Positions 55,111 through 63,158 of a stretch of DNA of 64,000 bases are shown piece by piece. The stretch is taken from assembly GCF_023700755.1 (NCBI RefSeq), contig NZ_JAMKOJ010000002.1, forward strand, positions 498,329-562,328, read 5' to 3'. The notes below the pieces were generated by a model, which saw only the letters and a list, made by a program, of their open reading frames with translations, did not search any database and was not told the DNA's origin. The position numbers and the translations under genes are program-made. This DNA comes from Allorhizobium sonneratiae. Its GTDB lineage: Bacteria; Pseudomonadota; Alphaproteobacteria; Rhizobiales; Rhizobiaceae. Numbering within the stretch: position 1 is the first letter of the stretch; each line of letters opens with the position of its first letter.

Positions 55111-55916
55111 GCCATCTGTTGCGCAAACCCGTGGCCAAAACGGGCAAGGTCCATGATATTACCGCCAAAAGCGCCGGCTGGTCCTATGTCGGCTTCGGCC
55201 TTTACCATCTGAAGGCGGGTGAAACCGTGGCCGAGGCGACCGGCGACACGGAGGTCATTCTCGTGCTCGTCGAGGGCAAGGCGGAGATCTCCGGCGGAGA
55301 CAAAAGCTTTGGCGTGCTGGGCGAGCGTATGAACGTCTTTGAGAAAACCCCGCCGCACTGCGTCTATATTCCGGCAGGCAGCAGTTGGTCGGCCATCGCC
55401 ACCACCGAATTGACGCTTGCCGTCTGCACTGCGCCGGGAAAACCGGGGCGTGACGCGCAGGTGATCGGCCCGACGGGTATCAGCCTGACGGAACGCGGTA
55501 AAGGCGCCAATACCCGTCATATCTTCCCGATTGCCATGGAAGAGCGCGATGTGGCCGATAGCCTGCTGGTGACGGAGGTCTTTACCCCGCAGGGCAACTG
55601 GTCCTCCTATCCGCCGCATCGCCATGACGAGGACAATTTCCCCGCCATGACCTATCTGGAAGAAACCTATTATCACCGGCTCAATCCGGCTCAAGGCTTC
55701 GGTTTCCAGCGCGTTTTCACCGAGGACGGTTCGCTGGACGAGACCATGGCGGTTGCCGATGGCGATGTGGTGCTGGTGCCCAAGGGGCATCATCCCTGCG
55801 GCGCACCCTATGGCTATGAGATGTATTATCTCAATGTCATGGCCGGACCGTTACGCAAATGGCGCTTTCAAAACCACCCGGATCATGACTGGATCTTCAA
55901 GCGCGACAACCCGTAA
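55107..55916 (+). CDS. iolB: 5-deoxy-glucuronate isomerase
   Basis: The 269-residue cupin-fold enzyme converts 5-deoxy-glucuronate to 2-deoxy-5-keto-gluconate. SYPPHRHDEDNFPAMTYLEE supplies metal-binding His/Glu residues, and LVPKGHHPCGAPYGYEMYYL is the second cupin motif. The start ATG at 55107 has GGGAGAGGATTC and overlaps the small membrane gene's stop. It ends the iol operon and is convergent with the carboxylase gene. Confidence 0.95.
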   Translation: MSHLLRKPVAKTGKVHDITAKSAGWSYVGFGLYHLKAGETVAEATGDTEVILVLVEGKAEISGGDKSFGVLGERMNVFEKTPPHCVYIPAGSSWSAIATTELTLAVCTAPGKPGRDAQVIGPTGISLTERGKGANTRHIFPIAMEERDVADSLLVTEVFTPQGNWSSYPPHRHDEDNFPAMTYLEETYYHRLNPAQGFGFQRVFTEDGSLDETMAVADGDVVLVPKGHHPCGAPYGYEMYYLNVMAGPLRKWRFQNHPDHDWIFKRDNP

Positions 55917-55934
55917 GCCGAAACGACAATCATC

Positions 55935-55968
55935 GGCGCGGCACCTGATTGCTTGACGATGCCGCGTC
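55935..55968. terminator. Possible bidirectional terminator between iolB and the carboxylase gene
   Basis: GCGGCA / TGCCGC with flanking G/C pairs and a 16-base loop lies in the 56-base gap between convergent genes. There is no U-run on either side. Confidence 0.35.
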
Positions 55969-55972
55969 ATCC

Positions 55973-57970
55973 TCATTCGAACTCCATGATCAGCTCATCG
56001 ACGGCAAGGCTCTGGCCGGGCTTCGCCGCAAGGCGCTTGACCGTGCCGCGCCGTTCGGCCTTGAGGATGTTTTCCATCTTCATCGCCTCCACCGTTGCCA
56101 GCGGCTGACCGGCCTCCACCACCTCGCCCTCGGTGACGGCGATGCCGGTGATCACACCCGGCATCGGGCAGAGCAGCAGTTTCGATGTATCGGGCGGCAG
56201 TTTCTTCGGCATCAGCCTTGCCAGCTCCGCCACGCGCGGGCTGCGCACATGAGCGGTCAAGTCGATGCCCTTCCAGCGCAGGCGAAGGCCCGCCCCCTTG
56301 AGATCGATCTTGATGGCGCCCGCAACACCATCGATATCGACATGCGCCAGCGTTTCGCCAGGTTTCCAAGCCGTTTCCAGCGTCAGGCTTTCGCCGGTTG
56401 CAAAATGGACCGTGCTGCCATCCAGTGTCAGGGCATAGGTATCATCGCCCAGCGTCACCACCCAATCCTGGCCCAGCTTGCGCGGATGATTGCCGAGTGT
56501 GCCGGAAATCTGGATGGCGCGGCTTTCGCGGATAAGATGCGCCTGAGCCGCAAAGGCGGCAAGAATCCGGGCCTCTGCCGCATCCGGCACAACGCCGGAA
56601 AAGCCGTCGGGAAATTCCTCGGCAATATAGGCCGTGGTCAGCTTTCCGGCGCGAAACCTCTCCTGCCCCATTACGGCGGAGAGGAAAGGCAGGTTGTGGC
56701 CGATGCCTTCCACCTCGAACGCATCAAGCGCTGCCGCCATGGCCTCGACCGCCTGATCGCGGGTCTTCGCCCAGGTGCAGAGCTTGGCGATCATCGGGTC
56801 GTAATACATGGAAATCTCGCCGCCCTCGAAGACGCCGGTATCGTTGCGCAGCACCGTGCCATCGGCCTGTTCGCCTTCCTGCGGCGGGCGGTAGCGGGTG
56901 AGACGACCGATCGAAGGCAGGAAATTGCGATAGGGATCTTCGGCATAAAGCCGGCTTTCGATCGCCCAGCCGTTGAGCGCGACCTCGTCCTGCGTGAGTG
57001 CCAGCGTTTCGCCATTGGCGACGCGGATCATCTCACCGACCAGATCAAGCCCGGTGACAAGCTCCGTCACCGGATGTTCGACCTGTAGCCGCGTATTCAT
57101 CTCGAGGAAGTAGAATTGATTGGCCTTGCCATCGACGATGAATTCCACCGTGCCGGCAGAATGATAGCCGACGGCCTTCGCCAAAGCCACGGCCTGTTCG
57201 CCCATGGCCTTGCGGGTGGCCGCATCGAGGAAAGGCGACGGGGCTTCCTCGATCACCTTCTGGTTTCGCCGCTGGATCGAGCATTCGCGCTCACCAAGAT
57301 AAAGGCAATTGCCGTGCTGATCGCCCAGCACCTGAATTTCGATATGACGCGGCTCGGTGACGAATTTTTCGATGAAAATCCGGTCATCGCCAAAGGCATT
57401 CTTCGCCTCATTCTTCGAGGACTGAAAGCCCTCGCGGGCTTCTTGCGCATTCCAGGCAATGCGCATGCCCTTGCCGCCACCGCCGGCAGAGGCCTTGATC
57501 ATCACCGGATAACCGATGCCATCGGAAATCCGCACCGCTTCCTCGGCATCGGCAATCAGCCCCATATGGCCGGGCACGGTGGAAACACCCGCTTCGGCGG
57601 CAATCTTCTTCGAGGTGATCTTGTCGCCCATCGCCTGAATGGCCTTGACCGGTGGGCCGATAAAGGTGACGCCTGCCTTTTCCAGCGCCTCGGCAAAAGC
57701 GGCATTTTCCGATAAGAAACCATAGCCCGGATGCACCGCATCTGCGCCGGTCTGCTTGATCGCGTCGAGAATTTTATCGATGACGATATAGGACTGGCTG
57801 GACGGGGCAGGCCCGATGTGAACGGCCTCATCGGCTATTTTCACATGCAACGCCTCCTTGTCGGCATCGGAATAGACGGCAACCGTCAAAATCCCCAGTT
57901 TGCGTGCGGTCTTGATCACCCGGCAGGCGATTTCGCCACGATTGGCGATGAGGATTTTACGGATTGCCAT
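55973..57970 (-). CDS. pccA: Acetyl/propionyl-CoA carboxylase biotin-carrying subunit
   Basis: The 665-residue protein combines a biotin carboxylase (IRKILIANRGEIACRVIKTA; ATP-grasp loop SAGGGGKGMRIAWN; HIEIQVLGDQHGNCLYLGER), a linker domain and a C-terminal biotin carrier with the biotinylated Lys in VEAMKMENIL. With PccB it forms propionyl-CoA carboxylase, feeding the methylmalonyl-CoA route. The start is ATG 57970 (MAIRKILIANRG), four bases after the 125-residue gene, so they are coupled. Confidence 0.95.
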   Translation of the reverse strand: MAIRKILIANRGEIACRVIKTARKLGILTVAVYSDADKEALHVKIADEAVHIGPAPSSQSYIVIDKILDAIKQTGADAVHPGYGFLSENAAFAEALEKAGVTFIGPPVKAIQAMGDKITSKKIAAEAGVSTVPGHMGLIADAEEAVRISDGIGYPVMIKASAGGGGKGMRIAWNAQEAREGFQSSKNEAKNAFGDDRIFIEKFVTEPRHIEIQVLGDQHGNCLYLGERECSIQRRNQKVIEEAPSPFLDAATRKAMGEQAVALAKAVGYHSAGTVEFIVDGKANQFYFLEMNTRLQVEHPVTELVTGLDLVGEMIRVANGETLALTQDEVALNGWAIESRLYAEDPYRNFLPSIGRLTRYRPPQEGEQADGTVLRNDTGVFEGGEISMYYDPMIAKLCTWAKTRDQAVEAMAAALDAFEVEGIGHNLPFLSAVMGQERFRAGKLTTAYIAEEFPDGFSGVVPDAAEARILAAFAAQAHLIRESRAIQISGTLGNHPRKLGQDWVVTLGDDTYALTLDGSTVHFATGESLTLETAWKPGETLAHVDIDGVAGAIKIDLKGAGLRLRWKGIDLTAHVRSPRVAELARLMPKKLPPDTSKLLLCPMPGVITGIAVTEGEVVEAGQPLATVEAMKMENILKAERRGTVKRLAAKPGQSLAVDELIMEFE

Positions 57971-57974
57971 GATT

Positions 57975-58352
57975 TTACACCTCGAACACGTCTTCAAAGG
58001 CTTCGGGGAAACTCTGCCGCGCCACTTTCTCGTTGATCACCAGCATCGCCTCATAGGAGAGCGGATCGAAATTCTTGTCCGCAGGCAGAACTTCGCGACC
58101 GAAGAGCAGATTGAGGCGGGCAGCGTCGAGATTGCCGCGCTCGAAGGGCTCTGAGCCGAAATGATGCCAGAGCGCGTGCAGGAAGGCGGCGTCAATGCGG
58201 TGTTCCTTGGTGCCGGGGCGGGCGCGGCGCGGCAGGGCCTTGATCGGCGTCACGCCTCTCGGATTGGCGCGGCGGATGATGAATTGCACCCCTGTTCCCG
58301 GCATTCCCGATGGAAAGCCCCGGTGTTTCGTCATCTCGGGTAGGTTGGCCAA
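57975..58352 (-). CDS. Conserved hypothetical 125-residue protein in the propionyl-CoA carboxylase cluster
   Basis: The protein is compact and soluble, with basic N-terminal and acidic C-terminal halves: RRANPRGVTPIKALPRRARP, then HRIDAAFLHALWHHFGSEPF and NFDPLSYEAMLVINEKVARQ. I do not recognise a family. TTG at 58352 is the likely start because GGAG lies six bases upstream; the ATG at 58334 has no good site. The tight coupling to pccA (four-base gap) suggests a role in carboxylase expression, assembly or biotinylation, which is inference. Confidence 0.75.
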   Translation of the reverse strand: MANLPEMTKHRGFPSGMPGTGVQFIIRRANPRGVTPIKALPRRARPGTKEHRIDAAFLHALWHHFGSEPFERGNLDAARLNLLFGREVLPADKNFDPLSYEAMLVINEKVARQSFPEAFEDVFEV

Positions 58353-58451
58353 GAGTGTCTCCAGTGTCTGCTGTCTCGATGTTTATTTGGAGGGCGGAGC
58401 CCTCGACCGCCCGCCTCTCTTCTCATTGAAGATGAGACGGGCGGCATGGGG

Positions 58452-59345
58452 TCAGATGGTCAAACCGTTGAAATCCGAAGCGTCATGGCGTTCAGCCAGA
58501 AAGGTGCCGGGATCGCCCGAGGCCTTGTTGACGACGATACCGCGCTTGACGCCGGGGCGGGAGGCAATCTCCTTGGCCCAGCGCACCACATGCGCATATT
58601 CGTGGGTGGCGAGGAAGGTTCCGGCATCGGGATAGGACTGGTCGAGCGCAAGGCGTCCATACCAGGGCCAGATCGCCATATCGGCAATGGAATATTCGCT
58701 GCCGGCGACATAAGCATTGTCGGCAAGCTGGCGGTTCAGCACATCCATCTGGCGCTTGGTTTCCATGGCGTAGCGGTTGATCGCATATTCGATCTTCATC
58801 GGTGCATAGGCATAGAAATGGCCAAACCCGCCGCCGACAAACGGGGCCGAGCCCATCTGCCAGAACAGCCAGTTCATCACCTCGGCGCGGGCGCGGGCAT
58901 CGGTCGGCAGGAAAGCGCCGAATTTTTCGGCGAGATAGACGAGAATAGAGCCGGATTCGAACAGCCGCACCGGTTCGCCGCCATCCTTCGGCTTGTGGTC
59001 CATCAGCGCCGGGATTTTTGAGTTCGGATTGACATCGACGAAGCCGGAGCCGAACTGGTCGCCCTTGCCGATGGTGATCAGCCAGGCATCGTAATCGGCA
59101 TCCTTGATGCCGGCTTCCAAAAGCTCTTCCAGCAGGATCGTTACCTTCTGACCATTGGGAGTGGCCAGTGAATAAAGCTGGAGGCCATGCTTGCCGACCG
59201 GCAGGTCCTTGTCATGGGTGGGTCCGGCAATCGGGCGATTGATGCTGGCAAACTGGCCGCCATTGGCCCCTTCCCAGGTCCACACCTTCGGCGGCTGATA
59301 GCCCGCTGGTAGATTGTTTTCCGGCGGAAATTTCGTGTCACTCAT
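58452..59345 (-). CDS. yghU: Glutathione S-transferase of the YghU/Nu class
   Basis: The 297-residue protein has the long N-terminal extension of YghU proteins (PPENNLPAGYQPPKVWTWEG, then NRPIAGPTHDKDLPVGKHGL). The thioredoxin-like GSH site includes YSLATPNGQKVTILLEEL and FESGSILVYLAEKF. Its C-terminal helical domain includes QMGSAPFVGGGFGHF. Family members reduce disulfides and peroxides using two glutathiones. The start is ATG 59345. It lies between pccB and the 125-residue gene on the same strand, with a gap of 99 bases downstream and 77 upstream. Confidence 0.93.
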   Translation of the reverse strand: MSDTKFPPENNLPAGYQPPKVWTWEGANGGQFASINRPIAGPTHDKDLPVGKHGLQLYSLATPNGQKVTILLEELLEAGIKDADYDAWLITIGKGDQFGSGFVDVNPNSKIPALMDHKPKDGGEPVRLFESGSILVYLAEKFGAFLPTDARARAEVMNWLFWQMGSAPFVGGGFGHFYAYAPMKIEYAINRYAMETKRQMDVLNRQLADNAYVAGSEYSIADMAIWPWYGRLALDQSYPDAGTFLATHEYAHVVRWAKEIASRPGVKRGIVVNKASGDPGTFLAERHDASDFNGLTI

Positions 59346-59422
59346 GGAATCCTCGCAAATGGGTGCTTTCTTCGGCAAGGGAATTTGGCCCTTTTCATGC
59401 CGCGGACGCATAACAACCTATC

Positions 59423-60955
59423 TCATAAAGGGATTGTGTCGTGCTTTTTCCAATGGGTCGTCAGCGATTTATTCCTGAGCGATGCAAAGGCGCGGGCAAT
59501 ACGACGCCGTGACGAATGCGGCATGATCACCTCATCGATAAAGCCACGCTCTGCCGCAACGAAGGGATTGGCGAAACGCTCTTCATAATTTTTCGTGCGT
59601 TCAAAAATCTTATCCGGGTTGGAAAGCTCCGAACGGTAGAGGATTTCCGTTGCCCCCTTGGCCCCCATCACGGCGATTTCAGCACTCGGCCACGCATAAT
59701 TGACATCGGCGCCGATATGTTTGGAGGCCATCACGTCATAGGCGCCACCATAAGCCTTGCGAGTAATCAGCGTCACCATCGGCACGGTCGCTTCCGAATA
59801 GGCAAAGAGCAGTTTCGCCCCATGCTTGATCACGCCGCCATATTCCTGCGCCACGCCCGGCAGAAAGCCCGGCACATCGACCAGTGTGAGGATCGGAATG
59901 GAAAAGGCATCGCAGAACCGCACGAAGCGGGCGGCCTTGCGTGAGCTGTCGATATCGAGGCAGCCGGCCAGCACCATGGGCTGATTGGCGACCACGCCAA
60001 CGGTGCGGCCTTCCATTCGCAGGAAGCCGATGATGATGTTTCTGGCAAAATCGGCCTGAAGCTCGAAGAAATCGCCTTCATCGGCCAGTGCATGGATCAG
60101 TTCCTTCATGTCGTAAGGCTTGGTGGAACTGTCCGGGATCAGCGTGTCGAGCCGCATGTCGATGCGGAAGGGATCGTCGTAAAAGGGGCGAACCGGGGGT
60201 TTTTCCCGATTGTTGAGCGGCAGGAAGTCGAAGAGCAGCCGCACCTGTTCCAGCGCCTCGATATCATCGTCAAAGGCACCATCGGCGACAGAGGATTTTT
60301 TCGTATGCGTTCCCGCCCCACCCAGCTCTTCCGCCGTGACGATCTCGTTGGTCACCGTTTTCACCACATCCGGGCCAGTGACGAACATGTAGGATGAATC
60401 GCGAACCATGAAAATGAAATCGGTCATGGCGGGCGAATAGACGGCTCCACCAGCACAAGGCCCCATGATCACCGAAATCTGCGGCACGACACCGGAGACC
60501 TCGGCATTGCGGCGAAAGACTTCGGCATAGCCAGCGAGCGAAGCCACCCCTTCCTGAATGCGTGCGCCACCCGAATCATTGAGCCCGATTACCGGCGCAC
60601 CGACGCGAGCGGCCATATCCATGATCTTGCAGATCTTCTGCGCATGGGTTTCCGACAGCGAGCCGCCAAGCACGGTGAAATCCTGGGAAAATACATAGAC
60701 CTGCCGACCATTGATCGTGCCCCAGCCGGTGACGACACCGTCACCCGGCACGGTGTTTTCCGCCATGCCGAACTCGGTGCAGCGGTGGGTGACATACATG
60801 TCATATTCTTCAAACGAGCCTTCGTCCAACAGCACATCGAGCCGCTCGCGGGCGGTGAGCTTGCCCTTGGCATGCTGGGCGGCTATGCGCTTTTCTCCTC
60901 CGCCAAGACGCGCTTGCGCCCGTCTTGCTTCCAACTGGTCCAGAATTGTCGGCAT
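59423..60955 (-). CDS. pccB: Propionyl-CoA carboxylase beta subunit
   Basis: The 510-residue carboxyltransferase has the two crotonase-like halves of the family. [20 protein letters not shown] and [20 protein letters not shown] lie in the N-terminal domain. [20 protein letters not shown] and [20 protein letters not shown] lie in the C-terminal domain. It transfers carboxyl from biotin on PccA to propionyl-CoA. The start is ATG 60955 ([12 protein letters not shown]) with GGGAGGCATC; an ATG at 60967 is possible. It opens the pccB-yghU-hypothetical-pccA string. Confidence 0.95.
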   Translation of the reverse strand: MPTILDQLEARRAQARLGGGEKRIAAQHAKGKLTARERLDVLLDEGSFEEYDMYVTHRCTEFGMAENTVPGDGVVTGWGTINGRQVYVFSQDFTVLGGSLSETHAQKICKIMDMAARVGAPVIGLNDSGGARIQEGVASLAGYAEVFRRNAEVSGVVPQISVIMGPCAGGAVYSPAMTDFIFMVRDSSYMFVTGPDVVKTVTNEIVTAEELGGAGTHTKKSSVADGAFDDDIEALEQVRLLFDFLPLNNREKPPVRPFYDDPFRIDMRLDTLIPDSSTKPYDMKELIHALADEGDFFELQADFARNIIIGFLRMEGRTVGVVANQPMVLAGCLDIDSSRKAARFVRFCDAFSIPILTLVDVPGFLPGVAQEYGGVIKHGAKLLFAYSEATVPMVTLITRKAYGGAYDVMASKHIGADVNYAWPSAEIAVMGAKGATEILYRSELSNPDKIFERTKNYEERFANPFVAAERGFIDEVIMPHSSRRRIARAFASLRNKSLTTHWKKHDTIPL

Positions 60956-61065
60956 GATGCCTCCCATGGCAATTTTTCTGGAGCCTGCCTCAATCGGGGG
61001 ATTATGCAAGAGAAAATTACGGCGTCCACATCAGCAACGGATAGACGTATCGCTGAGACCGATCC

Positions 61066-61473
61066 TTACCCGGCAAAGAAGCGGGCAGTGATCGCATATC
61101 CGGCCGCAGCAGCCGTAGCCGTCAGCACGGTGCCCCAGGCCATGTCCATCAGGCTCATGGTCAGCGACCAGCTTTTCAGCGTCGCCAGATTGGTCATGTC
61201 ATAGGTGCCGTAGGCGATGAGGCCAAGAATCGCACCGCTGAAAACCGCCGTGGCCAGACTGCCGTGGTTTAGCGCCGGTGCGACGGCGAAATAAACGATG
61301 CCTGCAATGTAAAACAGGTAAAAAAGGCCCGCTGCGGTAAAATTCGGCTTTTCCAGCATGATGTCACCGATACGAGATTTGTAAAATCCCGTGGCGATTT
61401 TTGAAAGCCAGATGAAATCGAGGCCGAAGAAGACGATGGCCGTGGACAGATAAGCAAGACCGTATGTCAGCAT
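61066..61473 (-). CDS. DUF2177 family membrane protein
   Basis: The 135-residue protein has four hydrophobic segments: LAYLSTAIVFFGLDFIWL, AGLFYLFYIAGIVYFAVA, TAVFSGAILGLIAYGTYDMT and a last one near VLTATAAAAGYAI. GLIAYGTYDMTNLATLKSWS and MDMAWGT are the DUF2177 signature. The function is unknown. In several alphaproteobacteria this family lies near ChrR/RpoE-type genes and cyclopropane-fatty-acid genes, and here rpoE-chrR is immediately upstream on the same strand, suggesting a shared stress role. Confidence 0.88.
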   Translation of the reverse strand: MLTYGLAYLSTAIVFFGLDFIWLSKIATGFYKSRIGDIMLEKPNFTAAGLFYLFYIAGIVYFAVAPALNHGSLATAVFSGAILGLIAYGTYDMTNLATLKSWSLTMSLMDMAWGTVLTATAAAAGYAITARFFAG

Positions 61474-61543
61474 GACGAAATCCTTGGGGGCTTCACTGCT
61501 GAACCCCAGCCCGGTTGACCCTGTTTTTAAAAAATCCGTTTTG

Positions 61544-61638
61544 TTAAAGCATGTTGCGGCTTATCAGCCTCATGCAAGGTGCTTTAAACCTTTGATGTGT
61601 CGCATGGACGGTATCGTTTCACGGAAACACTGCAATGC
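61544..61638. repeat. Palindromic repeat (family E) with a family C-like tail
   Basis: TAAAGCATGTTGCGGCTTAT...CAGCCTCATGCA...GGTGCTTTA (61544-61585) is, in reverse orientation, nearly identical to the hairpin at 985-1027. The adjacent CGGTATCGTTTCACGGAAAC...AATGCTCTAGA (to 61638) resembles family C ends. It separates chrR from the DUF2177 gene. Confidence 0.7.
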
Positions 61639-61639
61639 T

Positions 61640-62320
61640 CTAGATGCCGAGAACCGGCTGGATAAAGCGCAGCAGACGGCTCTTGAACCTGAGCGGCGCA
61701 TCCGTCACCGCCAGACAGATGCAGTCCTCGTCTTTTCCGGCAATCGGCTGATGCTCCAGCGTATCATCGGCATCTTCCAGATCCCCCCGGCGGAATTCCC
61801 CGGTTTCATCATGGAAACTACCCTTGAGAACCAGCGTCAGTTCACGCCCGCCATGGCTGTGTTCCGGAACCGGCTTGCCAGCTGGAATACGCAGTAGACG
61901 CACATTGGTTTCTCCATCCTGCGTTCGGATAGGAATATGATAAGCGCCGCGCCCAAGTGCTTTCCATCTCAAGCCATCAACATCACCACCGACATACGAG
62001 CGCAATGGTTCCGGCAAGACAGGGCCGGACAGGCCAGCAGCCTTCCCCCTGGTCTTTTCCTTAATGTCAGCCCCCTTCTGCGACTGGCCCAGGCGTTTTT
62101 GCATCACAGCCCAGGATACATCGATCTCGGATTTGGCGGAGATCTCGAGCGGAGCACTTTCCATAAGAGCGGCGCCGGTGGCTTCCATGGTTTTCAGGCG
62201 GTGGCGGCATTCGGGGCAGAGCGCCAGATGGGTGGCGACAGCAAGGCTCCAGCCTTCGGCAAGCGTGCCTGCGGCATAATCGAGTAGCAATTCGTCGCTG
62301 ACATGGTGATGAACAGCCAT
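61640..62320 (-). CDS. chrR: Anti-sigma factor ChrR (zinc-binding, cupin domain)
   Basis: The 226-residue protein has an N-terminal zinc anti-sigma domain (HHHVSDELLLDYAAG and HLALCPECRHRL, giving the H-x3-C-x2-C site) that holds RpoE. A C-terminal cupin (PEHSHGGRELTLVLKG then LEHQPIAGKDEDC) keeps the His/Glu metal ligands known to be needed for the singlet-oxygen response in Rhodobacter. The start ATG shares one base with the rpoE stop codon, so the pair is translationally coupled. Confidence 0.92.
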   Translation of the reverse strand: MAVHHHVSDELLLDYAAGTLAEGWSLAVATHLALCPECRHRLKTMEATGAALMESAPLEISAKSEIDVSWAVMQKRLGQSQKGADIKEKTRGKAAGLSGPVLPEPLRSYVGGDVDGLRWKALGRGAYHIPIRTQDGETNVRLLRIPAGKPVPEHSHGGRELTLVLKGSFHDETGEFRRGDLEDADDTLEHQPIAGKDEDCICLAVTDAPLRFKSRLLRFIQPVLGI

Positions 62321-62916
62321 CAGCCCTCCTCCCCCATGCGTTCGTCCAGTGAAGCGCGCAATTTGGCGAAAGCCATGCGGATGCGCGACTTCACCGTGCC
62401 CAGTGGCAGATTGAACTCTTTAGCCAGCGCACTGTGCGGCACATCGCCGAAAAAGGATTTCTTCAGCAGCGCCAACTGCTCCTCGGGAAGCGCCTGCATG
62501 GCTTTATGCAGCCGTTCCGATTGCTCGCGCGCTTCAAGCTCCCTGTCGGCCGGCTCCACGTCTTCGGGCACGAAGGCCGGATCATTGGGGTCGAATTCCG
62601 GGCGTCTTTCCTTACGATAGGCGGAAATCTGTAAATTCCGGGCAATCGTAAAAATCCAGGCCGACACATGCCCGCGCTCCGGATCGAACAGGGCCGCCTT
62701 GTTCCAAACGGCCATCATGGTTTCCTGCATCAATTCCTCTGCTGCCTGACTGTCAGAAGATTTGCGCGCCATGTAAGACTTCACCCTCGGTCCGTAATGG
62801 CGGAACAAGGTTTCAAAGGCGCTCACATCGCGGTCACGGCCGACGGCCAGCAACAGCCGCCCCATATCCTCTGTATCTCCATCGCCAAGTGTTCCGCCAC
62901 CATTGCTTAGACCCAT
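62320..62916 (-). CDS. rpoE: ECF sigma factor RpoE (ChrR-controlled, ECF11-like)
   Basis: The 198-residue sigma factor has region 2 (SAFETLFRHYGPRVKSYMAR, AAEELMQETMMAVWNKAALF, HVSAWIFTIARNLQISAYRK) and region 4 (ALPEEQLALLKKSFFGDVPH, then LPLGTVKSRIRMAFAKLRAS). The order rpoE-chrR marks the group that drives the singlet-oxygen and peroxide response. The start ATG at 62916 has AGGAGGAATC. A promoter candidate of its own type lies at 63044-63071. Confidence 0.93.
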   Translation of the reverse strand: MGLSNGGGTLGDGDTEDMGRLLLAVGRDRDVSAFETLFRHYGPRVKSYMARKSSDSQAAEELMQETMMAVWNKAALFDPERGHVSAWIFTIARNLQISAYRKERRPEFDPNDPAFVPEDVEPADRELEAREQSERLHKAMQALPEEQLALLKKSFFGDVPHSALAKEFNLPLGTVKSRIRMAFAKLRASLDERMGEEG

Positions 62917-63043
62917 GATTCCTCCTCGGCTGCGCTGTTTTGCCAGCGCAGCCGCTTTGAAATCATTCTGGCATTCCTGAGCCGATTGGGCCAGAGCCAA
63001 TGGGGCCAAAGCCGATTGGGGAACATTGATTGTCATGATGACC

Positions 63044-63071
63044 ATTACGCCGGGCAAATGAAAATGGATCA
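63044..63071 (-). promoter_or_regulatory. Candidate RpoE-type promoter of rpoE-chrR
   Basis: On the minus strand TGATCC (63066-63071) is followed after exactly 16 bases by CGTAAT (63044-63049). TGATCC is the -35 element described for Rhodobacter RpoE. It lies 128 bases upstream of the rpoE start, consistent with autoregulation. Confidence 0.55.
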
Positions 63072-63095
63072 CTGCACGAAAAAACAGGATGAAGA

Positions 63096-63125
63096 TCAAT
63101 CCACGGCTCAAAACTTTTCGTTATT
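63096..63125 (+). promoter_or_regulatory. Candidate RpoE-type promoter of the flavin oxidase gene
   Basis: TCAATCC (63096-63102), 16 bases, then CGTTATT (63119-63125) has the same spacing and CGT -10 start as the opposite-strand candidate, with a weaker -35. It lies 33 bases upstream of the ATG. Confidence 0.45.
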
Positions 63126-63158
63126 GAGTGTGAAGCTCAATGGTAAGGACAGGATAAG

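Noticed and set aside
834..61638. The many spaced repeats as a possible CRISPR array
   Set aside because: Copies are thousands of bases apart, palindromic and variable, with no regular spacers and no cas genes.
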